A DNA stretch of 64,000 nucleotides from Rhodobacterales bacterium (GTDB lineage: Bacteria; Pseudomonadota; Alphaproteobacteria; Rhodobacterales; Rhodobacteraceae). Shown here in pieces: positions 27,314 to 37,380 of this stretch; the first letter of the stretch is position 1, and every line of letters starts with the position of its first letter. The translations under genes were made by a program, and so were the position numbers. Location of the stretch: positions 62,001 through 126,000 of the forward strand of contig PDRZ01000020.1 of NCBI GenBank assembly GCA_002747035.1. Direction: 5' to 3'. The notes under the pieces are model-generated. The model made no database searches. It saw nothing but the letters and a program-made list of their open reading frames with translations, and was not told the origin of the DNA.

Positions 27314-28723
27314 TCAGGTCTGTGGGCCGGATGGATAAAGCCGCAGGCCGTGGCGCGAAAAGGCGACTGTGGCTCCGGCGCGCAGATCCTGTTCGAAATG
27401 CCGGGCAATGGACAGGCGTGCGGCGTCAACCCCCTTGCGGATCAGCGCCTTGCGCTGTGGGATCACACCGGACAGGCCGGGGCCAAGCGAGGCTTCGGCC
27501 CAGACCAGCGGGTGCAGTTCGTGCAGGTATTCGCCAAGTACCCAGTCAAGACAGTCGTGGATCGTGGCGCGGGTGGCGCGCAGCATGTCAGGCGCGTTCA
27601 GCGGGGTGCGGTCCGGCCCCATGGTGATCGCCGCATAGGCGGCAAACAGGTTCGCGATATGCTGATCCGGGCGCGCGGCGAGAATGTCGCGCATCCCGTC
27701 GGTGAAAAACTCCACATCCAGCATCCTTGTGGCACCGAGATCCACCGCCAGCGCATCGAAATAGACCCAGGCATAGGCCCCGTTGCCCCATTGATCCCGG
27801 GTGCGCGCCGCCGTACGGCGGGCTTCCAGTTCCAGTGCATCATAGCTTCCGAACCAGCGGGGCAACAGGTGATTGCCCAAGGCGCGCATGTGGCGCGGGT
27901 TCAGCGGATCAAGGTCGATCAGCCGGGCATAGTCATCGGCAAGGCGGGCAGGGGGCGAGACCTGGCCCGTGGCGTCGGTCGCGGTGGCCAGAAGGCAGCG
28001 TGTGGCGGCAATCAGCGGCGAGTCATCGGGGATTTCCCCGCGCCGTTGCAGTTGATTCAGAATCTGTTCGGCACGGGCGAAATGCGCGTGAAACAGCGCC
28101 AGGTTGCGTTCGGGAATTTCGTGGGACCAGTCGTGCCCGCGCCAGGCCCAGCCGATATCCGCATGGGCCTGGGCCACGATGGCGGCGATCACGTAATCGT
28201 CGGGATATTCACAAATCAGCTCTTCAAGCGCCTCGATCCCGGCGAGCGAGGGGTTCACCCCGTCTTCGATCGCCTGTGCCGTCGCGCTGACCACATCAGC
28301 GCGGGCGCCGGTGGCCAGAAGCGTGGCATGAGACATGCCACAGGGGGTCAGGGCACGGGTGGAATCGGCGGCGCGGATCAGGTCGGAAATCTCGTCCCAC
28401 CTGTCCTGACGGGCCAGGAACTGTCCTTTGTCCATCAACCCCGCACGGGTGATTTCGGCCTCGGGGTCTTCGATCAGGGGAAGGATCAGGTGTGTGTCCA
28501 GAAGGCTGGACAGGTGTTCGGTCAGGCCTTGGGACAGGTCCCAGTCCGCGGTCCCGGTGCCAGCCCGTTTTGCGCGGCCCTTGACGCGCGTGGTCATGGG
28601 GTCCTCGGCCAGAGCGTTGGCGGCGGATGTGCCGGGCTGGCCCTTGTGCCGGACCTTTTGGGTCAGAACCGATTGGGCACGCGTGGCAGTGATCGCCAGA
28701 GGCAGATTGGCGAGAAACTTCAT
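27314..28723 (-). CDS. Conserved-looking helical protein of unknown function
   Basis: 469 residues, no signal peptide or membrane span. The sequence is alpha-helical with TPR-like spacing of A/L/Y residues (for example residues 195-330), DLDPLNPRHMRALGNHLLPRW and WGNGAYAWVYFDAL. I do not recognise a family. GGAGAT precedes the ATG at 28723; a second ATG at codon 43 is possible. It is divergent from the transglycosylase gene. It may be a scaffold-type repeat protein. Confidence 0.6.
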   Translation of the reverse strand: MKFLANLPLAITATRAQSVLTQKVRHKGQPGTSAANALAEDPMTTRVKGRAKRAGTGTADWDLSQGLTEHLSSLLDTHLILPLIEDPEAEITRAGLMDKGQFLARQDRWDEISDLIRAADSTRALTPCGMSHATLLATGARADVVSATAQAIEDGVNPSLAGIEALEELICEYPDDYVIAAIVAQAHADIGWAWRGHDWSHEIPERNLALFHAHFARAEQILNQLQRRGEIPDDSPLIAATRCLLATATDATGQVSPPARLADDYARLIDLDPLNPRHMRALGNHLLPRWFGSYDALELEARRTAARTRDQWGNGAYAWVYFDALAVDLGATRMLDVEFFTDGMRDILAARPDQHIANLFAAYAAITMGPDRTPLNAPDMLRATRATIHDCLDWVLGEYLHELHPLVWAEASLGPGLSGVIPQRKALIRKGVDAARLSIARHFEQDLRAGATVAFSRHGLRLYPSGPQT

Positions 28724-28914
28724 TAAGATCTCCGAACAGATGTTGCCGGGGAATGTGCAGCCGCAATCGGGCCAAAAAGCGGCAAGGGCGGGGAGGTTTC
28801 GAGAATTCTTTGCCGTGAGGTTGGAAGAGATGGACGGTGGCCTGTGGGGCGTGTGGCGGTGGAACTTTGGGGTAAGCTATTGCTAATGCGCTTCGTTTCC
28901 GGTTGGATTGGGGC

Positions 28915-29901
28915 ATGAGACCTGCTGCCCCCCGTCTGTTATCCTGTCCGTCATCGCCCGCTTTGCGCGGGGCTGTTGCCGCGTTCCTGTTTGGCTGCGC
29001 CGGTGTGGTTCCGGTTTGGGCACAAAGCGCCGGGCAAACGGTGGAGGGGGCGGCGCCGATCGAAGCGGTGGCGGAGGCTGGCGTGGTCGCCACGGTCCCT
29101 GCTGTGTCAATGCCTGTAAGCAAACCCGGGCCTGTGAGCAAACCCGGGCGGGCGGCCGAGGCGGGTTCTGATCCTGCCAAGGAAGACCACAGCGCAGAGC
29201 CAGGCACCGGGAAGGAAGACACCGGGAAGGAAGACAAAGAGAGCGGGGCGTCGGTTGTCGCCAGCGCGCCGCCGGGTTCAGGTGCGCAGGTGGAGGCCGA
29301 TCTGCGCACTCTCACCCCAACCCTGCGCCCCGTGGCGCGGTCCGAGATCATTCCCCATGCGCGCTGGTCCCACCGGCCCGAGGCGCTGCTTTGGACCCGC
29401 GCCACCATGTCGGCGTTGAAAACCCATGGCCGCCCGTTGACCCGGATGGTGCCGCGCGACATCGCAACCTGGTGCCCGGCCTATCCAAATGCGGACGAGG
29501 CGGCGCGCGGGGCGTTCTGGGTCGGGTTCATGTCGGCGCTGACCAAACATGAAAGCACCTATCGCCCGGATGCGGTTGGGGGGGGTGGCAAATGGTATGG
29601 GCTGTTGCAGATCCTGCCCGCCACAGCGCGTGGATATAAATGCCTCGCCCGAACCGGGGAGGCGTTGAAGGACGGCGCCGCGAACCTGTCCTGTGCCGTG
29701 CGGATCATGGCGGTGACCGTACCGCGCGACGGTGTGGTGCATGGCAAGGACCGCAAATGGCGCGGCGTATCCGCCGATTGGGGACCTATGCGCAGCGCCA
29801 GGAAACGCGCGGATATGGCCGCTTGGCTGCGCCAGCAAAGCTATTGCCGTCCGATTTCGTCGATCCGCCCAAGGCAGCGCCCCAAGGGGCTTGGAAGTTA
29901 G
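28915..29901 (+). CDS. Periplasmic lytic-transglycosylase-like (SLT) protein
   Basis: 328 residues from the ATG at 28915. A signal peptide ends near VPVWAQS; residues 40-115 are a low-complexity Pro/Ala/Glu/Lys linker with GKEDTGKEDK and SKPG repeats. The C-terminal domain has the SLT pattern: KHESTYRPDAVG with the catalytic Glu, KWYGLLQILPATARGY, and a late AVRIM helix. It probably cleaves peptidoglycan glycan strands. The linker suggests it reaches across the periplasm. Confidence 0.8.
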   Translation: MRPAAPRLLSCPSSPALRGAVAAFLFGCAGVVPVWAQSAGQTVEGAAPIEAVAEAGVVATVPAVSMPVSKPGPVSKPGRAAEAGSDPAKEDHSAEPGTGKEDTGKEDKESGASVVASAPPGSGAQVEADLRTLTPTLRPVARSEIIPHARWSHRPEALLWTRATMSALKTHGRPLTRMVPRDIATWCPAYPNADEAARGAFWVGFMSALTKHESTYRPDAVGGGGKWYGLLQILPATARGYKCLARTGEALKDGAANLSCAVRIMAVTVPRDGVVHGKDRKWRGVSADWGPMRSARKRADMAAWLRQQSYCRPISSIRPRQRPKGLGS

Positions 29902-29925
29902 ACCTCGGTAATTTGCAAGTAATCT

Positions 29926-29948
29926 GCACCGCCCTTTGGGGGCGGTGC
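29926..29948. terminator. Hairpin after the transglycosylase gene
   Basis: GCACCGCCC and GGGCGGTGC, 9-bp arms with a TTTGG loop. No T tract follows; possible Rho-assisted end. Confidence 0.4.
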
Positions 29949-29965
29949 CGCCTGCGGCGCGCGGG

Positions 29966-30010
29966 GGCGGTTGCCCGTCCGTGTGCAAAGCACACGGACG
30001 GGCAACCGCC
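29966..30010. repeat. Perfect 21-bp inverted repeat with AAA loop in a convergent gap
   Basis: Arms at 29966-29986 and 29990-30010 (core TTGCCCGTCCGTGTGC) pair without mismatch. It lies between the transglycosylase and pepN stops. It could end both transcripts, but neither side has a T tract. Confidence 0.75.
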
Positions 30011-30075
30011 GGGCCCAACCGGCGAGGATCGCATCTTTGATGCGACCGCAGGGGGCGGGAGCCGCTCTGGCCGGT

Positions 30076-32670
30076 TTACCCGAGACTGTCGGTTTGCCCG
30101 AGAATCCGGGTGATCATTTCCATCGTATCGCGGCTGAGGTTTTCCGTTGACCTGATCCGCTCCAGCTGGGCCCGGATCAGCGATTGGCGCGCGGGGTCAT
30201 AGCGTTTCCACGTTTCAAACGCCGTGGACATACGCGCGGTGGTCTGAGGGTTCAGCGCATCCAGCCGGATCAGCCAATCTGCCAACAGCGCATAGCCCTT
30301 GCCGCTGGCATGGTGGAAGCCCGCCGGGGACGCGGCCAGCGCACCCAGCGTGGCCCGGAACCTGTTGGGGTTTTTCATGTCGAAATCCGCATGTCCGGTC
30401 AGTCTTTCGGCCACGTCGGCGGCATCGTCCGGATGGGCGCAGGCGATCTGCATCATGAACCATTTGTCGATCACCAACCGGTCGTGTTTCCATTGCTCAT
30501 AGAAGGCAGGCGTTGCCGTGTCGGCCTTGCCCGCGCGGAGCAGACAGCCATAGGCGGCAAGTTGCTGGGTCATGTTTGTGGCCGCGTCATATTGCGCCTG
30601 GGCCGCCGCGCCGCCATCGAGCCGTGAGCCAAGGGCGAGTACGGCATTTGCAAGGCTGCGCGCCCCTGATTGCGTGGCATCGGGCGCATAGGGGCCTTCG
30701 ACCTGGTATTGCGCATAAAGGCGGGGCAACAGGTCCTGCATATGCCGGGCCATCGCGGTTTTCAGCGTTTCCACCGCGTCATAAATCGCCGCCGGGTCGG
30801 GCGTTTCGCCTGCGTCAAACAGGTGTTGGGCCAGATCGTCCTGGGACGGCAGCCCCATCACCAGCGCGCGGAATGCCGGGTCCAGCGTGTCATCGCGCAA
30901 CAGGGTGGCCAGCGCCTCAAGATAGGCCATGTCCGGCCCCGCACCGGTGCGGATCATGTTCAGCAACCCGTTACGGGCCAGGTCGCGCCCGGCCTCCCAC
31001 CGATTGAACGGGTCGGTGTCATGGGCCAGCAGGAAGGCGCGTTCTTCGTTGCTTGTCTCGCGCTCAAGGATCACCGGGGCGGAAAACCCGCGCAGGATCG
31101 AGGGCACGGGTCTGGCCGACAGACCTTCGAAGGTGAAGCTCTGTTGGCGTTTGTGCATCTCACAGATGGTCGTGGGCACGACTTCGTCGCCATTGGGGTT
31201 CAATAGACCCACCGCAATCGGGATCACCCGGGGCTTTTTATGCGGCTGGCCGGGGGTGGGGGGCGTGTTCTGTTTGAAGGTCAGCGTATAGGTGCCGTCG
31301 CGGAATTTCTCTTTCACCTTCACCCGGGGCGTGCCTGCCTCTTCGTACCAGCGTTTGAACCGCTTGAGTTTGCGCCCGGTCACATCGCGGAACACCGCCA
31401 GCCAGTCTTCGATTGTGGCGGCGTCGCCATCGTGGCGTTCGAAATAAAGGTCAAGCGCCCGTGCATAGGCGTCATCCCCCACCAGGGTTTTGAGCATCCC
31501 GATCAGTTCGGCCCCTTTTTCATACACCGTCGCGGTGTAAAAGTTGTTGATTTCCACGAAGGAGTCCGGGCGCACCGGGTGGGCCAGCGGGCCGTTATCT
31601 TCGCGAAACTGCCGCCCGCGCAGGGCGATCACGTCTTCGATCCGCTTGACCGGGGCGCTGCGCATATCGGCGGTGAACTGGGCGTCGCGGAACACGGTCA
31701 GCCCCTCTTTCAGACACAGCTGGAACCAGTCGCGACAGGTAATGCGGTTGCCGGTCCAGTTGTGGAAATATTCGTGCGCGATGATCGCTTCGATCCGTTC
31801 GAAATTGGCATCGGTCGAGGTTTCGGGCGAGGCGAGGACACAGGAAGAGTTGAAGATGTTCAGCCCCTTGTTTTCCATCGCGCCCATGTTGAAATCATCC
31901 ACCGCGACGATGTTGAATTCGTCCAGATCATATTCGCGGCCATAGACCTCTTCGTCCCATGTCATGGATTTCTTCAGCGCCTCCATGCCGAAGGCGCATT
32001 TGTCTTCGTCGCCCGGGCGCACCCAGATCGACAGGCGCACCTGTTTGCCCGACATGGTGGTGAACGTATCCTCATGGGCGATCAGATCCCCGGCGACCAG
32101 CGCAAAGAGATAGGCGGGTTTGGGCCACGGGTCGTCCCAGATCGCGTAGTGTTGCACCGGATCGGTGGTCAGATCCGCGCCAAAGTCGGTGCCATTGCCG
32201 TTAGAGAGCAGTTTGGGCGCGTGGTCCTGTGTGCTTTCGATACGCACCCGGAACCGGGCCATCACGTCGGGGCGGTCGGGATAGAAGGTGATCTTGCGGA
32301 ACCCTTCCGCCTCGCATTGGGTGCAATACATGCCGTTTGACATGTAGAGCCCCTCAAGCGCGGTGTTGGTGGCGGGAGAGATTTCAACCTCGGCTTCAAA
32401 GGTGAAGGGCGCGTCGGGCACATCGGCTTCGATCCCGCCGGGCACGGCGCGCGGGGTGATGTCGGCACCGTCGATGGCGGCGCGAATCAGGGTGAGGTCT
32501 TCGCCATGCAGGAAAAACCGTTTATCCGAGGCATCCGGGTTGGGGCGGAAGCGGATTTTCGACAGCACCCGCGTGGCGGTGGGATCAAGGCGGAAGGTCA
32601 GTTCGACCCCGTCAACGAGATAGCCGAAGGGGGTGTAGTCCTTGAGATAAATGGTTTGGGTATCGGTCAT
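30076..32670 (-). CDS. pepN: Aminopeptidase N (M1 family)
   Basis: Zinc aminopeptidase for cytoplasmic peptide turnover. 864 residues. The substrate motif GAMEN lies in FNMGAMENKGLNIF; the zinc site is HEYFHN (His299, Glu300, His303) with Glu322 in CLKEGLTVFRD. The four-domain PepN of E. coli type is of similar length. The start MTDTQTIYLKDYTPFGY at 32670 fits the family; the open frame upstream runs into repeat DNA and is not coding. Confidence 0.95.
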   Translation of the reverse strand: MTDTQTIYLKDYTPFGYLVDGVELTFRLDPTATRVLSKIRFRPNPDASDKRFFLHGEDLTLIRAAIDGADITPRAVPGGIEADVPDAPFTFEAEVEISPATNTALEGLYMSNGMYCTQCEAEGFRKITFYPDRPDVMARFRVRIESTQDHAPKLLSNGNGTDFGADLTTDPVQHYAIWDDPWPKPAYLFALVAGDLIAHEDTFTTMSGKQVRLSIWVRPGDEDKCAFGMEALKKSMTWDEEVYGREYDLDEFNIVAVDDFNMGAMENKGLNIFNSSCVLASPETSTDANFERIEAIIAHEYFHNWTGNRITCRDWFQLCLKEGLTVFRDAQFTADMRSAPVKRIEDVIALRGRQFREDNGPLAHPVRPDSFVEINNFYTATVYEKGAELIGMLKTLVGDDAYARALDLYFERHDGDAATIEDWLAVFRDVTGRKLKRFKRWYEEAGTPRVKVKEKFRDGTYTLTFKQNTPPTPGQPHKKPRVIPIAVGLLNPNGDEVVPTTICEMHKRQQSFTFEGLSARPVPSILRGFSAPVILERETSNEERAFLLAHDTDPFNRWEAGRDLARNGLLNMIRTGAGPDMAYLEALATLLRDDTLDPAFRALVMGLPSQDDLAQHLFDAGETPDPAAIYDAVETLKTAMARHMQDLLPRLYAQYQVEGPYAPDATQSGARSLANAVLALGSRLDGGAAAQAQYDAATNMTQQLAAYGCLLRAGKADTATPAFYEQWKHDRLVIDKWFMMQIACAHPDDAADVAERLTGHADFDMKNPNRFRATLGALAASPAGFHHASGKGYALLADWLIRLDALNPQTTARMSTAFETWKRYDPARQSLIRAQLERIRSTENLSRDTMEMITRILGQTDSLG

Positions 32671-32872
32671 CTTTGGTGCCTTTGATTGCGAGTTTGACCC
32701 CAGGTGTAGCGGATGGGGCGGGGGTCGCAAGGGGGCAGGGGGCGCAAGGGGGCGGGGGACGCAAAGGGGTGCGCGCGAAAGCCGGGCCGAAGGCCGCCGC
32801 GCATTGCCGGGCCGGGCTGTCCCTGCGCCGCGCTGTTTTTGGCAGCTCACGTCACGTCGGTATTGGTAGAGG

Positions 32873-32978
32873 TATCGCTGACGGGAGTGGATTTTGATCC
32901 CAAAACCCATGAAACATCAGGGTAAAATCAGAGGCTTATAGTCAAAAGACACAATCAGAATTGTGTCTTTTGGCCATA
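32873..32978. repeat. Family B repeat, about 102 bp, reversed orientation
   Basis: TATCGCTGACGGGAGTGG at the left; the right end is TTTTGGCCATA. A strong internal palindrome, AAAAGACACAAT and ATTGTGTCTTTT, sits near the right end. It matches 60821-60926 in reverse complement. Confidence 0.8.
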
Positions 32979-33047
32979 TTTTACCAATCATGTTGCCTAT
33001 AGGAAACTTCTGTTCTAATCCGATCATGAGACAGCGGGAGAAAGCGC

Positions 33048-35174
33048 ATGACGGATCGGATCGAAAAACACGGGCTTGGCGTGGATCGGGTGTTGGCAGA
33101 GTTCATTGAGGGCCAGGCATTGCCGGGAACCGGGGTGGGTGCGGACGCATTCTGGGCCGGGCTGAGTGACATGGTGCATGAGCTGGGGCCAGAGAACCGC
33201 GCCTTGCTGGCCCGGCGCGAAGAGATGCAGGCCCGCATCGACGCCTGGCACGTGGAACGCCGGGGAAGCGCCATGGATGCCGGGGCGTATCGCGCCTTTC
33301 TGGAAGAGATCGGTTATCTGCTGCCCGAGGGCGCACCGTTTGAAATTGACACGGTTGGGGTGGACCCGGAGATTGCAGATGTGCCGGGGCCACAGCTGGT
33401 GGTGCCGATCACCAATGCGCGCTTTGCATTGAACGCGGCCAATGCGCGTTGGGGGTCGCTTTATGATGCGCTTTACGGCACCGATGCCATGGGGGATCTG
33501 CCCGACAGCAGCGGATATGATGCGGCGCGGGGCGCACGGGTGATTGCCTGGGGGCGGGCGTTTCTGGACCGGGCGGTGCCGTTGGCCGACGGGTCCTGGA
33601 CCGATATTGACGCGGTGTCGGTTGAGGGCGGGGCGTTGGTGCCTGCCCTGGCGGACGGGGCGGCGTTTGCGGGCTTTACCGGCGCTGCCGGAAAGCCCGA
33701 CATGGTTCTGTTGAAACACAACGGGTTGCATATCATTCTTGACGTGGACCCCAGCCACCGGATCGGCGCGGCCGACAAGGCAGGGATCGCCGATATCCGG
33801 CTTGAAAGCGCGCTTTCGACCATCATGGATTGCGAGGACAGCGTGGCCTGTGTCGATGGTGCGGACAAGGTGGTGGCCTATGGCAACTGGCTTGGCCTGA
33901 TGAAGGGCGATCTGGCTGAAGAGGTCAAAAAGGGCGGCACGGTGTTCACCCGGCGGTTGGCCGGGGATATCGAGTTCACCACGCCGGATGGCGGCACCGG
34001 AACGCTCAAGGGGCGGTCGCTTATGCTGATCCGCAACGTGGGGCATCTGATGACCAACCCGGCCATTCTGGACCGCGACGGCAACGAGATTGGTGAAGGG
34101 ATCATGGATGCGCTGATCACCGTGTTGATTGCCATGCATGACAAGGGCGCGAATTCGGTGCATGGGTCGGTTTACGTGGTCAAACCCAAGATGCACGGGC
34201 CACGGGAGGTTGCCTTTGCTGACGAGATATTCACCCGGGTCGAGGGCATCCTTGGGCTTGCGCCCAACACCGTGAAAATGGGGATCATGGACGAGGAGCG
34301 GCGCACCAGTGCCAATTTGGCCGAATGTATCCGCGCCGCGCGCCATCGGGTGGCGTTCATCAATACCGGGTTTCTGGACCGCACCGGCGACGAAATCCAC
34401 ACCAGCATGGAAGCCGGGCCAATGTTGCCCAAGGGCGAGATGAAATCCACGCCCTGGATCACTTCTTATGAAGATCGCAACGTGGATATCGGGTTGGCCT
34501 GTGGGTTGCGCGGGCGGGCCCAGATCGGCAAGGGCATGTGGGCCATGCCGGATCGGATGGGCGAGATGCTGGAGGCCAAGATCGGCCATCCGATGTCGGG
34601 GGCGACCTGTGCCTGGGTGCCATCGCCCACCGCCGCGACCCTGCATGCGACGCATTACCATGACGTTGATGTTCTGGCGCGTCAGGACGAGATTGCGGCG
34701 GGGGGCGCGCGCGGGTCGCTTGGGGATCTGCTCACCATTCCGGTGATGGCGGAGGGGCGCACCCTGTCGGACCAGGAGCTGCGCCGTGAGGTCGAGAACA
34801 ATGCCCAGGGCATTCTTGGCTATGTCGTGCGTTGGGTGGATGCCGGGGTGGGTTGTTCCAAGGTGCCCGATATAAACGATGTGGGATTGATGGAGGACCG
34901 CGCCACCTGTCGGATTTCGTCGCAGGCGTTGGCGAATTGGTTGCATCACGGTGTGGTGGACGCGTCCTTTGTCATGGCCGCGATGCGGCGCATGGCCGAG
35001 GTGGTGGACCGCCAGAACGCGGGAGACCCGGGATATCGCCCCATGGCACCGGGGTTTGACGGGATCGCGTTTCAGGCCGCCTGTGACCTTGTGTTCCGCG
35101 GGCGGATACAGCCGTCGGGCTATACCGAACCGGTGCTGCATCGCCGGCGGCTGGAGTTGAAGGCGGCGCGGTGA
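33048..35174 (+). CDS. glcB: Malate synthase G
   Basis: Condenses glyoxylate with acetyl-CoA to malate, the second step of the glyoxylate route. 708 residues, the usual length for isoform G. It contains [49 protein letters not shown] (catalytic Arg and Glu region) and [15 protein letters not shown]. Isocitrate lyase is not in the window. It is monocistronic, 48 bp after the family B repeat zone. Confidence 0.97.
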   Translation: MTDRIEKHGLGVDRVLAEFIEGQALPGTGVGADAFWAGLSDMVHELGPENRALLARREEMQARIDAWHVERRGSAMDAGAYRAFLEEIGYLLPEGAPFEIDTVGVDPEIADVPGPQLVVPITNARFALNAANARWGSLYDALYGTDAMGDLPDSSGYDAARGARVIAWGRAFLDRAVPLADGSWTDIDAVSVEGGALVPALADGAAFAGFTGAAGKPDMVLLKHNGLHIILDVDPSHRIGAADKAGIADIRLESALSTIMDCEDSVACVDGADKVVAYGNWLGLMKGDLAEEVKKGGTVFTRRLAGDIEFTTPDGGTGTLKGRSLMLIRNVGHLMTNPAILDRDGNEIGEGIMDALITVLIAMHDKGANSVHGSVYVVKPKMHGPREVAFADEIFTRVEGILGLAPNTVKMGIMDEERRTSANLAECIRAARHRVAFINTGFLDRTGDEIHTSMEAGPMLPKGEMKSTPWITSYEDRNVDIGLACGLRGRAQIGKGMWAMPDRMGEMLEAKIGHPMSGATCAWVPSPTAATLHATHYHDVDVLARQDEIAAGGARGSLGDLLTIPVMAEGRTLSDQELRREVENNAQGILGYVVRWVDAGVGCSKVPDINDVGLMEDRATCRISSQALANWLHHGVVDASFVMAAMRRMAEVVDRQNAGDPGYRPMAPGFDGIAFQAACDLVFRGRIQPSGYTEPVLHRRRLELKAAR

Positions 35175-35422
35175 TGGCCGGGGCGGTGAAGGCCGTGGGG
35201 CTGCAGGGCGGGGCAGAGCGCGCCGCCTGACACAACCGCGCAATAGGCCGCCCGGAAATCCGCCCGGAAATCCGCCCGCAAAACCATCCGGAAAACTGGC
35301 GGGAAAACCGGTCCTGGCGCCGGATTTGCCGCGAACGGCACGGTGTCAGTCGCGCTTTGGTATTTCCTTAATGTGCCGCGCGTATTAATGAAGGGGGATT
35401 TTGCGAAAACAGGACCCTCTTC

Positions 35423-36208
35423 ATGCGCCCCGTTGTTGGTATCATTGGCAACTCCTATCTTCTGAACGATCAGTATCCGGTTCATGCCGGGGGCGAAATG
35501 AACTCAGAGGCGGTGTCGGACGTGGCCGGCTGTATGCCCGTGGTGATTCCGACGGATCCGCGATACGTGTCGGTCGAGGAATTGCTGGAACGCTGTGACG
35601 GGTTCCTGCTGACTGGCGGGCGGCCCAATGTACACCCCGAGGAATATGGCGAGGCGGCCACGGCGGCCCATGGCGAGTTTGACCGGGGCCGGGATGCCAT
35701 CACGCTCCCGCTTGTGCGGGCCTGTGTGGAGCGGGGACAGCCGTTTCTTGGGATTTGCCGGGGGTTTCAGGAGGTGAACGTGGCCATGGGCGGCACGCTG
35801 CATCCCGAGATTCGCGACCTGCCCGGGCGGGACAATCACCGGATGCCCCCCGATGGCACGCTGGAAGAAAAATTCGCACTGCGCCACGTGGTCAGCTTTA
35901 CCGCAGGCGGACCATTCGAAAAGTTGATGGGCGCGCGGGAGGTGATGACCAATACTCTGCATGGTCAGGGGATTAGCCGCGCAGGCGCGCGGATCGTGAT
36001 CGACGGCCATGCGCCGGACGGCACCCCGGAAGCGATCTATGTCAAGGACGCGCCGGGGTTCACCATGTCCGTTCAGTGGCACCCGGAATGGGACGCGGCA
36101 AGCGACCCGGTTTCGCGTCCGTTGTTCGCCGCCTTTGGCGATGCCGTGCGTGCCTGGGCCACCGGGCGGGCCGGGCGGACCGGGCAGCCGGTTCTCAAAT
36201 CCGCCTGA
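35423..36208 (+). CDS. Class I glutamine-amidotransferase-like hydrolase (PuuD type)
   Basis: 261 residues. The GATase1 nucleophile is Cys112 in FLGICRGFQEVNVAMGG, with the catalytic His-Glu pair in VQWHPEWD. GFLLTGGRPNVHPEEYG is typical of the gamma-glutamyl-GABA hydrolase branch (PuuD, peptidase C26), which releases GABA in putrescine breakdown. No other puu genes are adjacent, so the physiological substrate remains open. Mutually close start: ATG at 35423. Confidence 0.85.
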   Translation: MRPVVGIIGNSYLLNDQYPVHAGGEMNSEAVSDVAGCMPVVIPTDPRYVSVEELLERCDGFLLTGGRPNVHPEEYGEAATAAHGEFDRGRDAITLPLVRACVERGQPFLGICRGFQEVNVAMGGTLHPEIRDLPGRDNHRMPPDGTLEEKFALRHVVSFTAGGPFEKLMGAREVMTNTLHGQGISRAGARIVIDGHAPDGTPEAIYVKDAPGFTMSVQWHPEWDAASDPVSRPLFAAFGDAVRAWATGRAGRTGQPVLKSA

Positions 36209-36465
36209 AGCTCTGCCGGAAGCTCTGTTCGAAAATCCACCTGTGCAGGGGAGATCGTCGGGGACGGGAGCCGCCCCCGGATATGCGGCGTAGGCGCGCA
36301 CCGATTGACCAAGGGTCAACTTTTCATTGCAGTTTGCATGGGTTTGGGGGATAGAGGCCCCGCTGTGCTCTGGTACAGCCGCGGGATCGGGCGAAGTCAT
36401 GGCGCCGATGGTCCATCATCAGGCGCGGTCATGGCCCAATCGCCCCATATGCAGGGCATTAACCC

Positions 36466-37263
36466 GTGAGAGCCTTACCCGTGACCCAGCCCGCTGAGCC
36501 GCAGGAGCGTTCCGACGCGCCCCTCGATCCCATGCCCGTCCGGGTGGTGAAACGTACTGTCCTGATCGTTCTTGGGCCGCTCTATTTCCTGTTCATTGCC
36601 TTTGTGCCGCTGCTGTGCAGGAGGCGCGCAGGGTTTCGTGGCTGGTATTGGCGACGGGTCAAGCGGGCCTGTTCGCGCCTGTTGTGGTTGCTGAGCATCC
36701 GGGCCGAGATGACACCAGACCAACAGGCCGAGATGGCCGAAGACGAAAACAGCGTGATCGTGATCAACCACCGCAGCCATTTGGACGGGTTCACGTTGAT
36801 GCATGTGGTGCCGGACCGGAAGTGGTTTACATGGGCGGCCAAGAAGGAACTGTGTGACGCGGCGCTGTTGCGGGTGGGGTTCAGGGGGGCCGGGTTGGTG
36901 GAAATCGACCGCAGCAGCGGCAAGATCGCCATGCAGACGCTAAGCCAGGCTGTGCGCGACATGCCGGCGCGCCGGTCGGTGGTTCTGTTCCCCGAGGGGA
37001 CCCGGACTGGTGGCGAGCTTCTTGGCCCGTTCAAGGCCGGCGCGGTGGTGGTCGCGCGCGAAAGCGGGCGGGTGATCCGCCCCATTGTGATCCACGGATC
37101 GGACCGATTGCTGCCACGCGGCAGGTTTGTGCCCAAAAGCGGGATCATCCGGGTCGAGGCCCTGCCGGTTTTCCGGTGTGATCCACAGGCCAGCGTGGAA
37201 GAGGATGTCGCCCGGCTGCATCTTCAGATGAAACAGGCGCTTGAGGCGGGCAGCGCCGCATAA
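36466..37263 (+). CDS. PlsC-type 1-acyl-glycerol-phosphate acyltransferase
   Basis: Membrane-associated acyltransferase of phospholipid synthesis. 265 residues from a GTG start; later starts (GTG 36481, ATG 36532) are possible. A hydrophobic span VLIVLGPLYFLFIAFVPLL lies near residues 33-51. The catalytic HX4D is His102-Asp107 in NHRSHLDG; LFPEGTRTGG is the second conserved block. It could be the main PlsC or a paralogue. Confidence 0.85.
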   Translation: MRALPVTQPAEPQERSDAPLDPMPVRVVKRTVLIVLGPLYFLFIAFVPLLCRRRAGFRGWYWRRVKRACSRLLWLLSIRAEMTPDQQAEMAEDENSVIVINHRSHLDGFTLMHVVPDRKWFTWAAKKELCDAALLRVGFRGAGLVEIDRSSGKIAMQTLSQAVRDMPARRSVVLFPEGTRTGGELLGPFKAGAVVVARESGRVIRPIVIHGSDRLLPRGRFVPKSGIIRVEALPVFRCDPQASVEEDVARLHLQMKQALEAGSAA

Positions 37264-37380
37264 TTCCGCCGCGTCACCCGTAGGATGCGGGTGAAATGCA
37301 GCAATTTGTTGATACGGATCAAAGCGGTTTTGCGGTGAAAGATGTAAAGTATTGGTGAACCCAAGGATAAGGAGATGCCA

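Noticed and set aside
32671-32910. N-terminal extension of pepN by 80 codons
   Set aside because: The extra codons run through low-complexity GC-rich sequence into a family B repeat; the same repeat gives a similar spurious peptide start at 60889. The family start is at 32670.
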